Positions 8,114 to 16,894 are shown, counted from the first letter of the stretch. The stretch: DNA of 41,832 nucleotides from Candidatus Alangreenwoodia gallinarii (GCA_904398315.1 CAJFPD010000002.1:1-41832); one strand, 5' to 3'. Numbers and translations are program-made. The notes: generated by a model from the sequence alone, not told the origin.

Positions 8114-9295
8114 TCAGTCGCCTTTCAGCTGATAGCGGTCCAGGCCGATTTTTACCTTCGTTCCCCTGCCCGGCTCCGATTCGATTTCGATGGTATGAGA
8201 CAGCCTGTCCATGACGCGGCGGCACAGATACAGGCCGATCCCGGTAGATTTTTTATGCTGCCTTCCGTTGTAGCCGGTAAAACCTCTCTCAAAGACCCGG
8301 GCCAGATCTTCCGGCGCGATGCCGATGCCGCTGTCTTCGATAATCAGCTTCTGCCGCGGCCCGTCCGTTCCGGCGCGGGCAGACTCAGATTCTGCGCAGC
8401 TCGTTCCGGCGCCGGAGGTCTCCGTTTCGGCATAGACAGCGATCCGCCCGGAATCTTCCGTATATTTCAGGGCGTTGGACAGGATCTGTTCCACCACGAA
8501 GAGAAACCACTTTTCATCGGTGACGACCCACAGTCCGGTTTCCTCATACTGCAGTGTGATTTTCTTCCGGATGAAAATTCCCGAAAATTTGCGCACCGCC
8601 TGACGGATGATCTCGTCCAGATTGTACCTCCGGAAGAGAAAATCGCTGGTTTCCGAGCCCAGCCTCATATACTGAAGGACCATGTCCACATACTGCTCGG
8701 TCTTGAGCAGCTCTTCCAGAAGCTCCTCCTTCAGCGGTTCGCAGATAGCAGGAGGTTTCGGCGCCGGATCCTGCGGACAGCCGGCATATTCCCGCAGGAT
8801 TTCCGGATCACTCTGCAGCAACAGACGCATGGCCGCTATGGGTGTCTTGATCTGATGAACCCATGCGGTGTAATATTCCGTCATGTCAGAACGCATGCTG
8901 TCTGTTTTGGAGATCACTTTCGCTCTGTCACGCAGAACAGTCTCCACCAGCCGTCCGTAGTCCCGTTCGATCAGATCCCGGGGATGCGGCATCGCCCGCT
9001 GCGTCACCGTGATGGCATATCTCAGTTCGGAAAGCTCTCTGTGCCGCCTGCAGAATTTCACGAAGCCAAAAACTGCGGCTGCCGCCAGAAAGACTCCGGA
9101 AAGGAGCAGAGCGTACAGCACTGCGGAAAGCGGCAGCCTGTAGAGATAAAAAACGACGGCAAAGCACGCCGCCGCACCGAGCCAGAGCAGAATCGCCTTT
9201 CTGTTTTTCACGATATACTGAAGCACGAGTCCTCCGGAACTCATGCGATCCTCTTCTTCCATCTGTATCTCTTTTCCTCTCTTCCTCCCGTTCAC
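8114..9295 (-). CDS. bceS: Bce-type sensor histidine kinase, intramembrane-sensing
   Basis: The 393-residue kinase has two transmembrane helices (about residues 35-52 and 57-78) with almost no extracellular loop, the mark of intramembrane-sensing kinases. Phosphoacceptor box WVHQIKTPIAAM has its histidine at residue 147; this W-x-HQIKTPI form is typical of BceS. The ATPase domain shows N-box QILSNALKYT, G1 IEDSGIGI and G2 STGIGLYLCRR. Such kinases do not bind the peptide themselves but read the activity of the BceAB transporter. A GTG at 9295 overlaps the stop codon of the regulator gene and has GGTGAGG 8 bases upstream; an ATG at 9262 is an alternative start. The C-terminal domain carries a Ser/Ala/Gly-rich insert (about residues 300-320). 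Confidence 0.88.
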   Translation of the reverse strand: MNGRKRGKEIQMEEEDRMSSGGLVLQYIVKNRKAILLWLGAAACFAVVFYLYRLPLSAVLYALLLSGVFLAAAAVFGFVKFCRRHRELSELRYAITVTQRAMPHPRDLIERDYGRLVETVLRDRAKVISKTDSMRSDMTEYYTAWVHQIKTPIAAMRLLLQSDPEILREYAGCPQDPAPKPPAICEPLKEELLEELLKTEQYVDMVLQYMRLGSETSDFLFRRYNLDEIIRQAVRKFSGIFIRKKITLQYEETGLWVVTDEKWFLFVVEQILSNALKYTEDSGRIAVYAETETSGAGTSCAESESARAGTDGPRQKLIIEDSGIGIAPEDLARVFERGFTGYNGRQHKKSTGIGLYLCRRVMDRLSHTIEIESEPGRGTKVKIGLDRYQLKGD

Positions 9296-9969
9296 ACCAT
9301 ATATCCCTCACCTTTTTTCGTCTGTATGAATCCTCTGAGGCCGGCGGATTCCAGCTTTCGCCGCAGCCGGGTCACATTGACCGTCAGCGTATTTTCATCC
9401 ACAAAGCTGTCCGTCTCCCAGAGGCGTTTCATCAGCGTATCGCGGCTCACCACTCTGCCGCGTTCCTCCATGAGAGTCTTTAAAATCCGATACTCGTTCT
9501 TCGTCAGATCGATCTGTCTGCCGTCGTAAAACAGCGTCCCGTCTTCCAGATTCAGGATCGCGCCTCCGTGCTCGATCAGAGATGCCGCCGGAGAAAAATC
9601 ATACGTCCTGCGCAGCAGCGCCCGGATTTTCGCCGTAAGAACCTCCAGATCGAAAGGTTTGGCTATGAAATCGTCGCCGCCCATGCTGACGGCCATGACG
9701 ATATTCATATTATCCGCCGCAGAAGAGATGAAAATGACAGGGACCTTGGAGATCTTCCGAATCTCGCTGCACCAGTGGTAACCGTTGAAAAAAGGCAGAG
9801 AAATATCCATGAGCACCAGATGCGGCCCGAATTCGCCGAACTCCCGCATCACTTCATGAAAATCCGTCGCCGTCCGCACCGTAAAACCCCACGCTTCGAT
9901 GTGTTTTTTCATAGTCCGGGCGATGACGGCGTCATCCTCCACGATAAAGATCTTATAGCCTGTCGAAAT
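9292..9969 (-). CDS. bceR: Bce-type response regulator, OmpR family
   Basis: The product has a receiver domain (KIFIVEDDAVI, phosphoacceptor Asp in LVLMDISLP, the later Lys in FIAKPFD) and a winged-helix output domain (LTKNEYRILKTLME, then SFVDENTLTVNVTRLRRKL). It should bind the operator between bceS and bceA. The start is odd: no ATG or GTG lies at the expected place. The best ribosome site, AGGTGG at 9982-9977, stands 7 bases before an ATT codon at 9969, which fits the family N-terminus (x-x-x-Y-K-I-F). A TTG at 10035 is the nearest conventional start but lies inside the end of the upstream gene. I give the ATT-start version, about 225 residues, as the likelier one. Confidence 0.85.
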   Translation of the reverse strand: MSTGYKIFIVEDDAVIARTMKKHIEAWGFTVRTATDFHEVMREFGEFGPHLVLMDISLPFFNGYHWCSEIRKISKVPVIFISSAADNMNIVMAVSMGGDDFIAKPFDLEVLTAKIRALLRRTYDFSPAASLIEHGGAILNLEDGTLFYDGRQIDLTKNEYRILKTLMEERGRVVSRDTLMKRLWETDSFVDENTLTVNVTRLRRKLESAGLRGFIQTKKGEGYMV

Positions 9970-10018
9970 GATATCACCACCTCTCGGAAAGAAGGATAAA
10001 ACGGCGGATCGTCGGATT

Positions 10019-10495
10019 TTAAAACAGCGATACAAAACCGTAGGTCAGTCCCGTCACCAGAATCCCCGCTATGATCACGCCGGCGGCGATGGCCGCCAGA
10101 GAATCTCCAAGCTTCATTCCCAGAAGCGCCGCGATCAGCGCGCCCATCCAGGCACCCGTTCCGGGAAGAGGAACGGCCACGAAGATGCACAGACCGAACT
10201 TCCGGTACCTGGTCACCTTTTCGCTTCTGACTTCCGCCTTTGCTTCAAAATACTCCGCCACGCGGCCGAGCGTCTGAGATCTCTTCATCCGCTGAAAGAT
10301 CCGGCGGATAAAGAGAATGATAAACGGTACCGGTATGAGGTTTCCGATGACAGCAGCGATCATCGCCACATTCGGCGCGAGGCCCAGAGCCGTGCCGAAC
10401 GGGATTCCGCCTCTCAGTTCCACTACCGGAGCCATGGATACGAATACCGTAGCTGCGATTTTCTGAATCAGATCCGCCTGTAAAAATGCTGACAT
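10019..10495 (-). CDS. small multidrug-export family membrane protein (COG2426 type)
   Basis: The 158-residue protein is almost entirely hydrophobic helices with two conserved loops, VVELRGGIPFGTALG (residues 25-39) and VAVPLPGTGAWMGALIA. This pattern is that of the family called putative small multi-drug export proteins, whose two inverted halves resemble the re-entrant loops of the DedA/VTT group. The actual substrate of the family is not established; lipid or small-molecule transport has been suggested. The gene ends 49 bases before the bceR start and may be co-transcribed with it. Its ribosome site is weak (GCGGAAA). The 183-base gap upstream holds a 10-bp hairpin near 10523-10551 without a T-tract. 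Confidence 0.75.
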   Translation of the reverse strand: MSAFLQADLIQKIAATVFVSMAPVVELRGGIPFGTALGLAPNVAMIAAVIGNLIPVPFIILFIRRIFQRMKRSQTLGRVAEYFEAKAEVRSEKVTRYRKFGLCIFVAVPLPGTGAWMGALIAALLGMKLGDSLAAIAAGVIIAGILVTGLTYGFVSLF

Positions 10496-10678
10496 TTTCC
10501 GCTTTTCCCCGCCTTTTCTCTTCCGAAAGCTGCAGAAAATACAGCTTCCGGCACCGGAAAACAGTTTTACATCTGCCGGATCTGAAAATCCCTGTTCCGC
10601 TCCGTTTTTCCGCGAACCGGACGCGGCATGCAGAACAGGCCGGATCGCAGCGACATCTTCGTCACCTTTTTTCGTCAG

Positions 10679-12298
10679 CTACCGGATTTTCATGAGGCGC
10701 ACCAGTCTGGCCCCCATAGGCAGATCCAGAAGCTCCTGCTTCGTAAAGCACTTCATTCCCAGAATCAGAGCTCCGTACAGCAGAACCGCCGCCACGATGG
10801 CGGCCAGCAGCGCCGGCACGTTATGCGGAATCAGAGCATATACAAGATGATATACGGCAGATGCAGCGGCTCCCATCGCCGCCGATGCTACTAAAGGTAT
10901 GCCGAATACTCTGCCGATATTCCAGTGATGGCGCATTTTCGAAGTAATAGACCACATATTCATCAGGCTGACGATGACGGGGAAGGAAACATTGCCGATG
11001 ATAAGTCCGTAAACTCCCAGATCCGTATATTTCAGCAGGCAGTAGACGAGTACCACATGGATAGCCAGAGAGACGCCGGAATGTATCACCGGCAGGCGCA
11101 TATAATTCTGTCCCTGGAGAATCGATGTGGTAATCGTGGAAAGAGCGTAAAAGACCACCGCCGATGAGCCGGTCATCAGCAGATGAGCCGCCAGATCCTG
11201 ATACTGCGTCAGGCTCGGGAACAACAGCTTTACGATAGGTCCTCCGAGTACAGCAAGGCCCACCGCCGATGGAAAAGCGATGACCATATTGAATTTGATC
11301 ACGGCATCGATCTTCTGGTTCACCTCATCCGCACCACCCTGCACCCTGGCGCGGATGATTCCAGGCAGCGTGGAGGCAGCCATGGCTGTAGCCACAGCTA
11401 CCGGCAGATTGATTAGCTGATTGTACTGCGTATTGAACACACCCTGCAGCGAACTGACCACCGCATCGCTGAATCCCTGTTCCGCCATGAGATTTCCGAA
11501 CAGGAAATCATCGATGGTATACCCGATCTGATAAATCGTCTGACTGAGTATGATCGGAATGACGGTGAGAACCAGCTCTCCTGCGATCATCCTGTTCCGT
11601 TCGCGTTTCGAAGCATCGCCCGCCTCCCTGCGCCGCAGCGTGCCCCGCATGAGCCAGAACATCCAGAAAAACAGAAACAGTGCCGTCAGAGCGCCTGCCA
11701 GCGTCCCCAGCGTTCCTCCCGCCGCTCCGTAAGCGTAGACCTCCGGAGAAGAGGCGAACAGCGACATGAACTGATATGTGGCAATCACACTGACCACGGC
11801 GTTGACGATCTGTTCCGCGATCTGAGACAGCGCTGTCGGCACCATGTTTCCGTGTCCCTGAAAGAATCCGCGGAAAACGCCAAGAATTGCAACTACAAAT
11901 GTAGTTGGAGCGAGCACGCGCAGGGGCTGAGCCAGACCCGGCCGGTGATAAAGCGCCTCCAGCGCATCCGCTCCCGCGTAGAGCAGGACACAGGCCGCAG
12001 TTCCGACGATCAGAGCAAAAAGTATGGCATCCCGGAAGACGCGTCTGGCATTCCGATATTCCTTTTTCGCCACGCGGTATGAGACCAGCTTGGAGACGGC
12101 CAGAGGCAGGCTGTAGGAGGACAGAGTGAGCGCGATATTATAGATGCCAAATGCCACGGAATAGATTCCGTTTCCCTGATCCCCCAGCAGATTCGCCATA
12201 GGAATCCGATAGACGAATCCTATGACCTTTGTAAGAATACCGGCGGCAGCCAGTATGATTCCCTGTAAATAAATCGTATTTCTCGTCTCCCGCGACAT
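10679..12298 (-). CDS. MurJ/SpoVB-like polysaccharide flippase
   Basis: About 539 residues with some 14 predicted membrane helices. The opening GIILAAAGILTKVIGFVYRI followed by LLGDQGNGIYSVAFGIYNIA is typical of the MOP-superfamily flippases (Wzx/SpoVB/MurJ-like) in Firmicutes. These move lipid-linked oligosaccharides such as lipid II or teichoic acid precursors across the membrane. The conserved VSKLVSYRVAKKEYRNARRVF stretch after helix 2 supports the SpoVB branch, but which lipid it handles, and whether it acts in vegetative growth or sporulation, cannot be told. I prefer the ATG at 12298, with AAAGG 10 bases upstream, over the TTG at 12307. It lies 69 bases downstream of the hydrolase gene on the same strand. 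Confidence 0.85.
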   Translation of the reverse strand: MSRETRNTIYLQGIILAAAGILTKVIGFVYRIPMANLLGDQGNGIYSVAFGIYNIALTLSSYSLPLAVSKLVSYRVAKKEYRNARRVFRDAILFALIVGTAACVLLYAGADALEALYHRPGLAQPLRVLAPTTFVVAILGVFRGFFQGHGNMVPTALSQIAEQIVNAVVSVIATYQFMSLFASSPEVYAYGAAGGTLGTLAGALTALFLFFWMFWLMRGTLRRREAGDASKRERNRMIAGELVLTVIPIILSQTIYQIGYTIDDFLFGNLMAEQGFSDAVVSSLQGVFNTQYNQLINLPVAVATAMAASTLPGIIRARVQGGADEVNQKIDAVIKFNMVIAFPSAVGLAVLGGPIVKLLFPSLTQYQDLAAHLLMTGSSAVVFYALSTITTSILQGQNYMRLPVIHSGVSLAIHVVLVYCLLKYTDLGVYGLIIGNVSFPVIVSLMNMWSITSKMRHHWNIGRVFGIPLVASAAMGAAASAVYHLVYALIPHNVPALLAAIVAAVLLYGALILGMKCFTKQELLDLPMGARLVRLMKIR

Positions 12299-12376
12299 AT
12301 CATACAAGCCTTTCCCGCCGCATATTTCTGCGCGTTATTTCCCGCGGCACTGCCGCTTCTTCTGCAACACAGCACA

Positions 12377-13009
12377 TTATTCCGCAAACTTCAGGAGGAC
12401 TACGCGCCTTTCCTCACTGTCGTCGATCTCCCATGACGGACCGTCCTGCTTTATCAGCCTTCTGTCCGTGCAGAGAGAGAGAAACTCATCCGGTTCCGCG
12501 ATCACATCATAGCCGTAGGAACCGCTGCGGTAATGCATCGGAATGACGACGACAGGATCGGCTGCGTCCACGATCTCTTTCGCGCCCTTCGCGTCGATGG
12601 TAAAATAGCCGCCTACCGGGATCAGCATGACATCGCATTTTCCCACCGCGTCGAGCTGTTCTTCGCTGAGCATATGTCCCAGATCGCCCATATGAGCGAT
12701 CCTCTTCCCGGCCGCTTCGATGATGGTAATCTTATTTTCCCCGCGGAGAGAACCGCCCTCATCATCGTGAAAGCAGGCTATCGTCTCCGTGCGGAACGGG
12801 GAATCGCCTTCTTCTTCGACGATGTTCACCAGATCAAAAGCGCTGTGATCGTCATGCTGCGTATGGCTCGCCATCACAGCTCCGGCAGAGAGATGCAGCT
12901 CAGGATATCCGTCGACACCGCGGTAAGGATCCATGACGATACTGTGTCCGCCGCATTCGATCTTGAAACACGCATGGCCGTGCCAGGTGATAGTTACTTT
13001 TTCCGACAT
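12377..13009 (-). CDS. metal-dependent hydrolase, metallo-beta-lactamase fold (UlaG/UPF0173-like)
   Basis: The 210-residue protein opens with VTITWHGHACFKIECGGHSI and has the metal-binding motif SHTQHDDH (residues 48-55, H-x-x-x-D-H type), the further ligand region HMGDLGH and a late histidine in VIPMHYR. This is the set for the UlaG-like branch of the metallo-beta-lactamase superfamily, which in other members opens lactones or cleaves phosphodiesters. Its own substrate is unknown. GAGGAGGT stands 5 bases before the ATG. It sits 65 bases downstream of the aminopeptidase gene and could share its transcript. Confidence 0.85.
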   Translation of the reverse strand: MSEKVTITWHGHACFKIECGGHSIVMDPYRGVDGYPELHLSAGAVMASHTQHDDHSAFDLVNIVEEEGDSPFRTETIACFHDDEGGSLRGENKITIIEAAGKRIAHMGDLGHMLSEEQLDAVGKCDVMLIPVGGYFTIDAKGAKEIVDAADPVVVIPMHYRSGSYGYDVIAEPDEFLSLCTDRRLIKQDGPSWEIDDSEERRVVLLKFAE

Positions 13010-13074
13010 GAGAGACCTCCTCTTTCTCGTTCTGTTTTCCGTTCTGTCCTTTCAGATATTTTTGCTTCCTCTTC

Positions 13075-14487
13075 TTACATACTTCCCAGAAAAGCTTTAT
13101 ATGCCCGGAAAGCTGCATAGATATCATATTTGCTGGCGGATTCATACGGCGAATGCATCGAATGGACCGGCACCCCGCAGTCTACCACGTCCATGCCCCG
13201 GTTGGCCAGGATATAGGCTATGGTACCGCCGCCGCCTTCGTCCACCTTTCCCAGCTCGGAAGACTGATACGCCACGCCTTCCTTTTCAAAGATTCCCCGG
13301 ACATATGCCACGTATTCCGCGTTGGCATCCGACGCACCCGACTTTCCGCGGGCTCCCGTGTATTTCTTGATGCTGATGCCTTTTCCCATATAGGCGGCGT
13401 TATTCTTTTCCATGACTTCCGGATAGGTCGGATCGTAAGCCGCCGTCACGTCCGCGGACAGCGCTCTGGAAGCCGACAACATCTTCTGAAGAGCATAAGG
13501 GCTTGTAATACCGCTCTTTTCCAGAAGTTTGATGAGGAACAGCTCAAAATTCCGGGACTCCATTCCCGTATTTCCCACGCTGCCGATCTCTTCCTTATCC
13601 GTCAGAATACAGAGAGACGTTCTCGGCGCATCCTCAAGTCGCAGCAGAGCCGTGAGAGCCGGAAAGGCGCAGACTCTGTCATCCTGTCCGTAAGCCGCCA
13701 CCATGCTGCTGTCCAGCCCCAGCGATCTGGCTTTCATAGCAGGAACCGCTTCGATCTCGGCGCTGCGGAAATCCTCTTCCTCCATGCCGTATTTCTCCTT
13801 CAGAATGGCGAGAATATTCTTTTTCACATTCTCACTGTCGGCATCCGCGAGAGGAATGGAACCCGCCATCAGATTCAGCTTTTCCGCCGGAACGCCGTCC
13901 GCCACTTTTCTGACATTCTGTTTTGCCGACAGATGCGGCAGCAGGTCGGTGACGAGAAAGACGGGATCTTCCGGATCCTCTCCGATATTGACGCGGACCG
14001 TCGTCCCGTCCGTCAGAACGACGACGCCGTGCAGAGCCAGAGGAATCGTCGTCCACTGATATTTTTTGATTCCGCCGTAATAATGTGTCTTCAGCAGCGC
14101 CAGACCGCTGTCCTCGTAGAGCGGATTCTGCTTCAGATCGAGACGGGGCGCATCGATATGAGCGCCTACCGCCTGAAAGCCCTCTGTCAGCGGTTCTCTG
14201 CCGATGACAGCGAGATAGACCGACTTTTCCCGGTTGATGCCGAAGACCTTATCTCCCGGCTGCAGCCTTTCAACGGTATCGATATCGCGAAAGCCGCAGG
14301 ACACCGCCAGATCTCTGGCCACTTCCACCGCTTCCCGTTCTGTCTTTGCCATATCCAGAAATTCCATGTATTCTTCCGCATATTCCATAATCGTTTTGCG
14401 GTCAGAGTCTGTAATATTTTTCCATCCGTAATTTTTCAGACGATCTGCCGCTTCCTTTATTTCTTTGTTTTCTGCATCTTCTGCCAT
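13075..14487 (-). CDS. M18-family zinc aminopeptidase
   Basis: The 470-residue enzyme matches M18 aminopeptidases (aspartyl aminopeptidase/Ape1 group) along its length. Landmarks are GAHIDAPRLDLK with the first zinc ligand, KTHYYGGIKKYQWTTIPLAL, the catalytic stretch LCILTDKEEIGSVG, VTAAYDPTYPEV and the C-terminal VPVHSMHSPYE with the last histidine ligand. It removes N-terminal residues, often acidic ones, from peptides in the cytoplasm; no signal peptide is present. AGAGGTG lies 8 bases before the ATG at 14487, so I use that start although the frame is open to 14595. A TATAAT on this strand at 14608-14603 is a possible -10 box. Confidence 0.9.
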   Translation of the reverse strand: MAEDAENKEIKEAADRLKNYGWKNITDSDRKTIMEYAEEYMEFLDMAKTEREAVEVARDLAVSCGFRDIDTVERLQPGDKVFGINREKSVYLAVIGREPLTEGFQAVGAHIDAPRLDLKQNPLYEDSGLALLKTHYYGGIKKYQWTTIPLALHGVVVLTDGTTVRVNIGEDPEDPVFLVTDLLPHLSAKQNVRKVADGVPAEKLNLMAGSIPLADADSENVKKNILAILKEKYGMEEEDFRSAEIEAVPAMKARSLGLDSSMVAAYGQDDRVCAFPALTALLRLEDAPRTSLCILTDKEEIGSVGNTGMESRNFELFLIKLLEKSGITSPYALQKMLSASRALSADVTAAYDPTYPEVMEKNNAAYMGKGISIKKYTGARGKSGASDANAEYVAYVRGIFEKEGVAYQSSELGKVDEGGGGTIAYILANRGMDVVDCGVPVHSMHSPYESASKYDIYAAFRAYKAFLGSM

Positions 14488-14709
14488 TTTACACACCTCT
14501 TTCCGCCGTCTGTCAGCCGCCCGTGCGCCGCGCACATCCGGCATGCGGCTATCTTCGGACGATGACAGAATGACAATAAATATATATGATACCATATGCT
14601 ATATTATAAAGAAGGCAACTCCTGCGATTCTTCCGCTCTAATTTTCCCGTTTTTTCGCTTTCTTGTCAATGATGAGACTCTGAAAACTTCGTTACTTTTT
14701 TATTTATCC

Positions 14710-14737
14710 TTTACTGCTCCGCGATCCGTGCTATAAT
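14710..14737 (+). promoter_or_regulatory. promoter of the hydrogenase-maturation operon
   Basis: TTTACT at 14710-14715 and TATAAT at 14732-14737 are separated by 16 bases. This is the best plus-strand promoter before the TM1266-type gene and would start transcription near 14745, giving a leader of about 440 bases. Confidence 0.6.
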
Positions 14738-14744
14738 AGCTCAT

Positions 14745-15182
14745 ACAAAAGGTTGAAACCGAAGGTAAGCGGAGACATTCCGTCCGGAGATATTTTCCTG
14801 TACCGCTGCGCCGGAAAGCGGCGCCGGGCAGAGAGCCGGATTCCTTTCCTGAGGTGAAACCTGAAGACATTCCACGCACTGACGTCGAAGAACACACCGG
14901 CCTGCAGCTCATCTGCAGCGTCGCATCATGTTCTGAGAGGAAAGGCACAGGACCATAATGAAATTACAGGGATATTCTGCCTGCTGTCATGACTGCCGGC
15001 CGCCGTGTTTCCGGCCCGGCGCTTTTTCGGCTTTCCGGTCTGCCGCATTTGCTGCACGATTCCGGAAAATTCTTTGGCTGATTTTCCCTTTGTATATTCC
15101 GAGCCTGTGCACCGTCATGTGCACAGGCTCTGTTGTTATTCCGGAAGTTGTGTTTATGCCGGAAAGAAACCAGGAGGAATCC
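14745..15182 (+). promoter_or_regulatory. long structured leader of the hyd operon
   Basis: No gene with clear homology lies here. The leader is GC-rich and full of short complementary segments: GCGG with CCGC at about 14769 and 14813, AGGTGAAACCT near 14851, and CTGCAG repeated near 14904 and 14917. A frame opens at an ATG (14958) after AGGAAAGG and encodes the Cys-rich start MKLQGYSACCHDCRPPC; it stays open in phase with the regulator gene. A 12-bp hairpin follows at 15101-15130. I tried to match known riboswitches (TPP, SAM, cobalamin, c-di-GMP, T-box, ZTP, NiCo) from memory and none fits. A cis-regulatory leader is likely; its signal is unknown. Confidence 0.45.
15101..15140 (+). terminator. 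hairpin in the hyd leader, possible attenuator
   Basis: A perfect 12-bp stem, GAGCCTGTGCAC (15101-15112) with its complement at 15119-15130 and a 6-base loop, is followed by TGTTGTTATT. The T-tract is imperfect. It lies between the operon promoter and the first gene, 43 bases before the ribosome-site region, so it could act as a conditional terminator. Confidence 0.55.
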
Positions 15183-15449
15183 ATGAAACACCGTGTCGCG
15201 CTTCTGGGCATCGTCGTAGAGGACATGTCCTCCGCCGCCAGGATGAACGAAATCCTGTCGGACTACGGAAAATATATTATCGGCAGGATGGGCATTCCCT
15301 ACCGAGAGCGGGGCGTCTCCATCATCAGCATCGTCCTCGATGCGCCGGACAATATCATCAGTTCTCTTTCCGGAAAAATCGGCATGCTGCCGGGAGTTTC
15401 CGCAAAGACCGTTTATTCAAAAGTGTTTACAGATAATCAGGAGGAATAA
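15183..15449 (+). CDS. TM1266-type iron-only hydrogenase system regulator
   Basis: The 88-residue protein (MKHRVALLGIVVEDM ... YGKYIIGRMGIPY ... ISIIVLDAPDNIISSLSGKIGMLPGV-like pattern) belongs to the small family named after Thermotoga TM1266. Its members have an ACT-like fold similar to the NikR C-terminal domain and accompany [FeFe]-hydrogenase maturation genes; a regulatory role is assumed, not proven. CAGGAGGAATCC precedes the ATG at 15183, which I prefer over the in-phase ATG at 14958, since the shorter form has the family's usual length. The stop is two bases before the hydG start, so the genes are co-transcribed and probably coupled. Confidence 0.88.
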   Translation: MKHRVALLGIVVEDMSSAARMNEILSDYGKYIIGRMGIPYRERGVSIISIVLDAPDNIISSLSGKIGMLPGVSAKTVYSKVFTDNQEE

Positions 15450-15451
15450 AA

Positions 15452-16867
15452 ATGTACGATCCAAAATCCATGTGTGCTGACGATTTTATCGATCATCAGG
15501 AGATCTTAGATACACTCGCCTATGCTGACGCGCACAAATCAGACGCGGCACTGATCGATTCCATCATCGCAAAGGCAAAGGAGAAAAAAGGACTCTCTCA
15601 CCGCGATGCGTCCGTTCTCCTCGCCTGCGACATCGAGGAAAAAAATCAGGAGATCTATGCTCTGGCAGAGCAGATCAAAAAAGACTTTTACGGCAACCGC
15701 ATCGTCATGTTCGCGCCGCTGTATCTGTCGAATTACTGCGTCAACGGATGCACTTACTGCCCGTATCACGCGGTAAACCGCAATATTCCCCGTAAGAAAC
15801 TGACCCAGGAGGAAATCCGTCAGGAGGTCATCGCTCTGCAGGATATCGGTCACAAAAGACTGGCCATCGAAGCCGGTGAAGATCCGGTCAACAACCCGAT
15901 CGAATATATCCTGGAGTCCATCGATACGATCTACTCCATCAAACATAAAAACGGAGCCATCCGCCGCGTCAACGTCAATATCGCCGCTACGACGGTGGAA
16001 AATTACAAAAAACTGAAGGATGCCGGCATCGGAACTTACATTCTTTTCCAGGAAACATATCATAAGGAAAGCTACGGCAAGCTCCATCCGACAGGCCCGA
16101 AGCACGACTATAATTATCATACGGAAGCCATGGACCGCGCCATGCAGGGCGGCATCGACGATGTGGGCTTCGGCGTCCTCTTCGGACTGGATAAATACCG
16201 CTATGAATTTGCAGGCCTGCTGATGCACGCCGAACATCTGGAAGCCGTATTCGGTGTAGGTCCTCATACCATCAGCGTTCCGCGGATCTGTCCTGCAGAC
16301 GATATCGATCCCGGTAAATTTTCCAACGCCATCGACGATGACACCTTCGCGAAGATCGTAGCCTGCATCCGCGTGGCCGTTCCGTACACGGGAATGATCG
16401 TATCCACCAGAGAAAGCCAGAGAACGAGAGAGCGCGTCCTGCACCTGGGCATCTCCCAGATTTCCGGCGGTTCCCGCACCAGCGTCGGCGGCTACACGGA
16501 AGAAATCCGTCCGGAGGACACCGTTCAGTTTGACATTTCCGACACCCGCACGCTGGACGAAGTGGTGAAATGGCTGATGGAGATGGATTATATCCCGAGC
16601 TTCTGCACCGCCTGTTATCGCGCCGGGCGTACCGGCGACCGCTTCATGAGTTTCTGCAAATCGGAGCAGATCCTGAATTTCTGCCATCCGAACGCGCTCA
16701 TGACGCTGAAAGAATATCTGGAGGATTACGCTTCTCCGGAAACCCGTCAGGTGGGTCTTAAGCTCATCGAACGGGAAATGCAAAAAGTGCCTGACGAAAA
16801 CGTACGCCGCGTCGCCTCGGAATATCTCACCAAAATCGAACACGGTGAACGCGACTTCCGTTTTTAG
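15452..16867 (+). CDS. hydG: [FeFe]-hydrogenase H-cluster radical SAM maturase HydG
   Basis: The 471-residue enzyme has the radical SAM cluster motif C-x3-C-x2-C in NYCVNGCTYCPYH (Cys96, Cys100, Cys103). Its C-terminal motif C-x2-C-x22-C (Cys385, Cys388, Cys411) binds the second iron-sulfur cluster specific to HydG. HydG cleaves tyrosine to p-cresol and dehydroglycine and turns the latter into CO and cyanide, delivered as an iron complex for the H-cluster. Length and both motifs match the family fully. GGAGGAATAAAA precedes the ATG. It follows the TM1266-type gene directly, and hydF follows after 118 bases. The other radical SAM maturase, HydE, is not encoded in the window. Confidence 0.96.
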   Translation: MYDPKSMCADDFIDHQEILDTLAYADAHKSDAALIDSIIAKAKEKKGLSHRDASVLLACDIEEKNQEIYALAEQIKKDFYGNRIVMFAPLYLSNYCVNGCTYCPYHAVNRNIPRKKLTQEEIRQEVIALQDIGHKRLAIEAGEDPVNNPIEYILESIDTIYSIKHKNGAIRRVNVNIAATTVENYKKLKDAGIGTYILFQETYHKESYGKLHPTGPKHDYNYHTEAMDRAMQGGIDDVGFGVLFGLDKYRYEFAGLLMHAEHLEAVFGVGPHTISVPRICPADDIDPGKFSNAIDDDTFAKIVACIRVAVPYTGMIVSTRESQRTRERVLHLGISQISGGSRTSVGGYTEEIRPEDTVQFDISDTRTLDEVVKWLMEMDYIPSFCTACYRAGRTGDRFMSFCKSEQILNFCHPNALMTLKEYLEDYASPETRQVGLKLIEREMQKVPDENVRRVASEYLTKIEHGERDFRF

Positions 16868-16894
16868 ACTGTCGCTTCCGTCCCTTACGATCCT

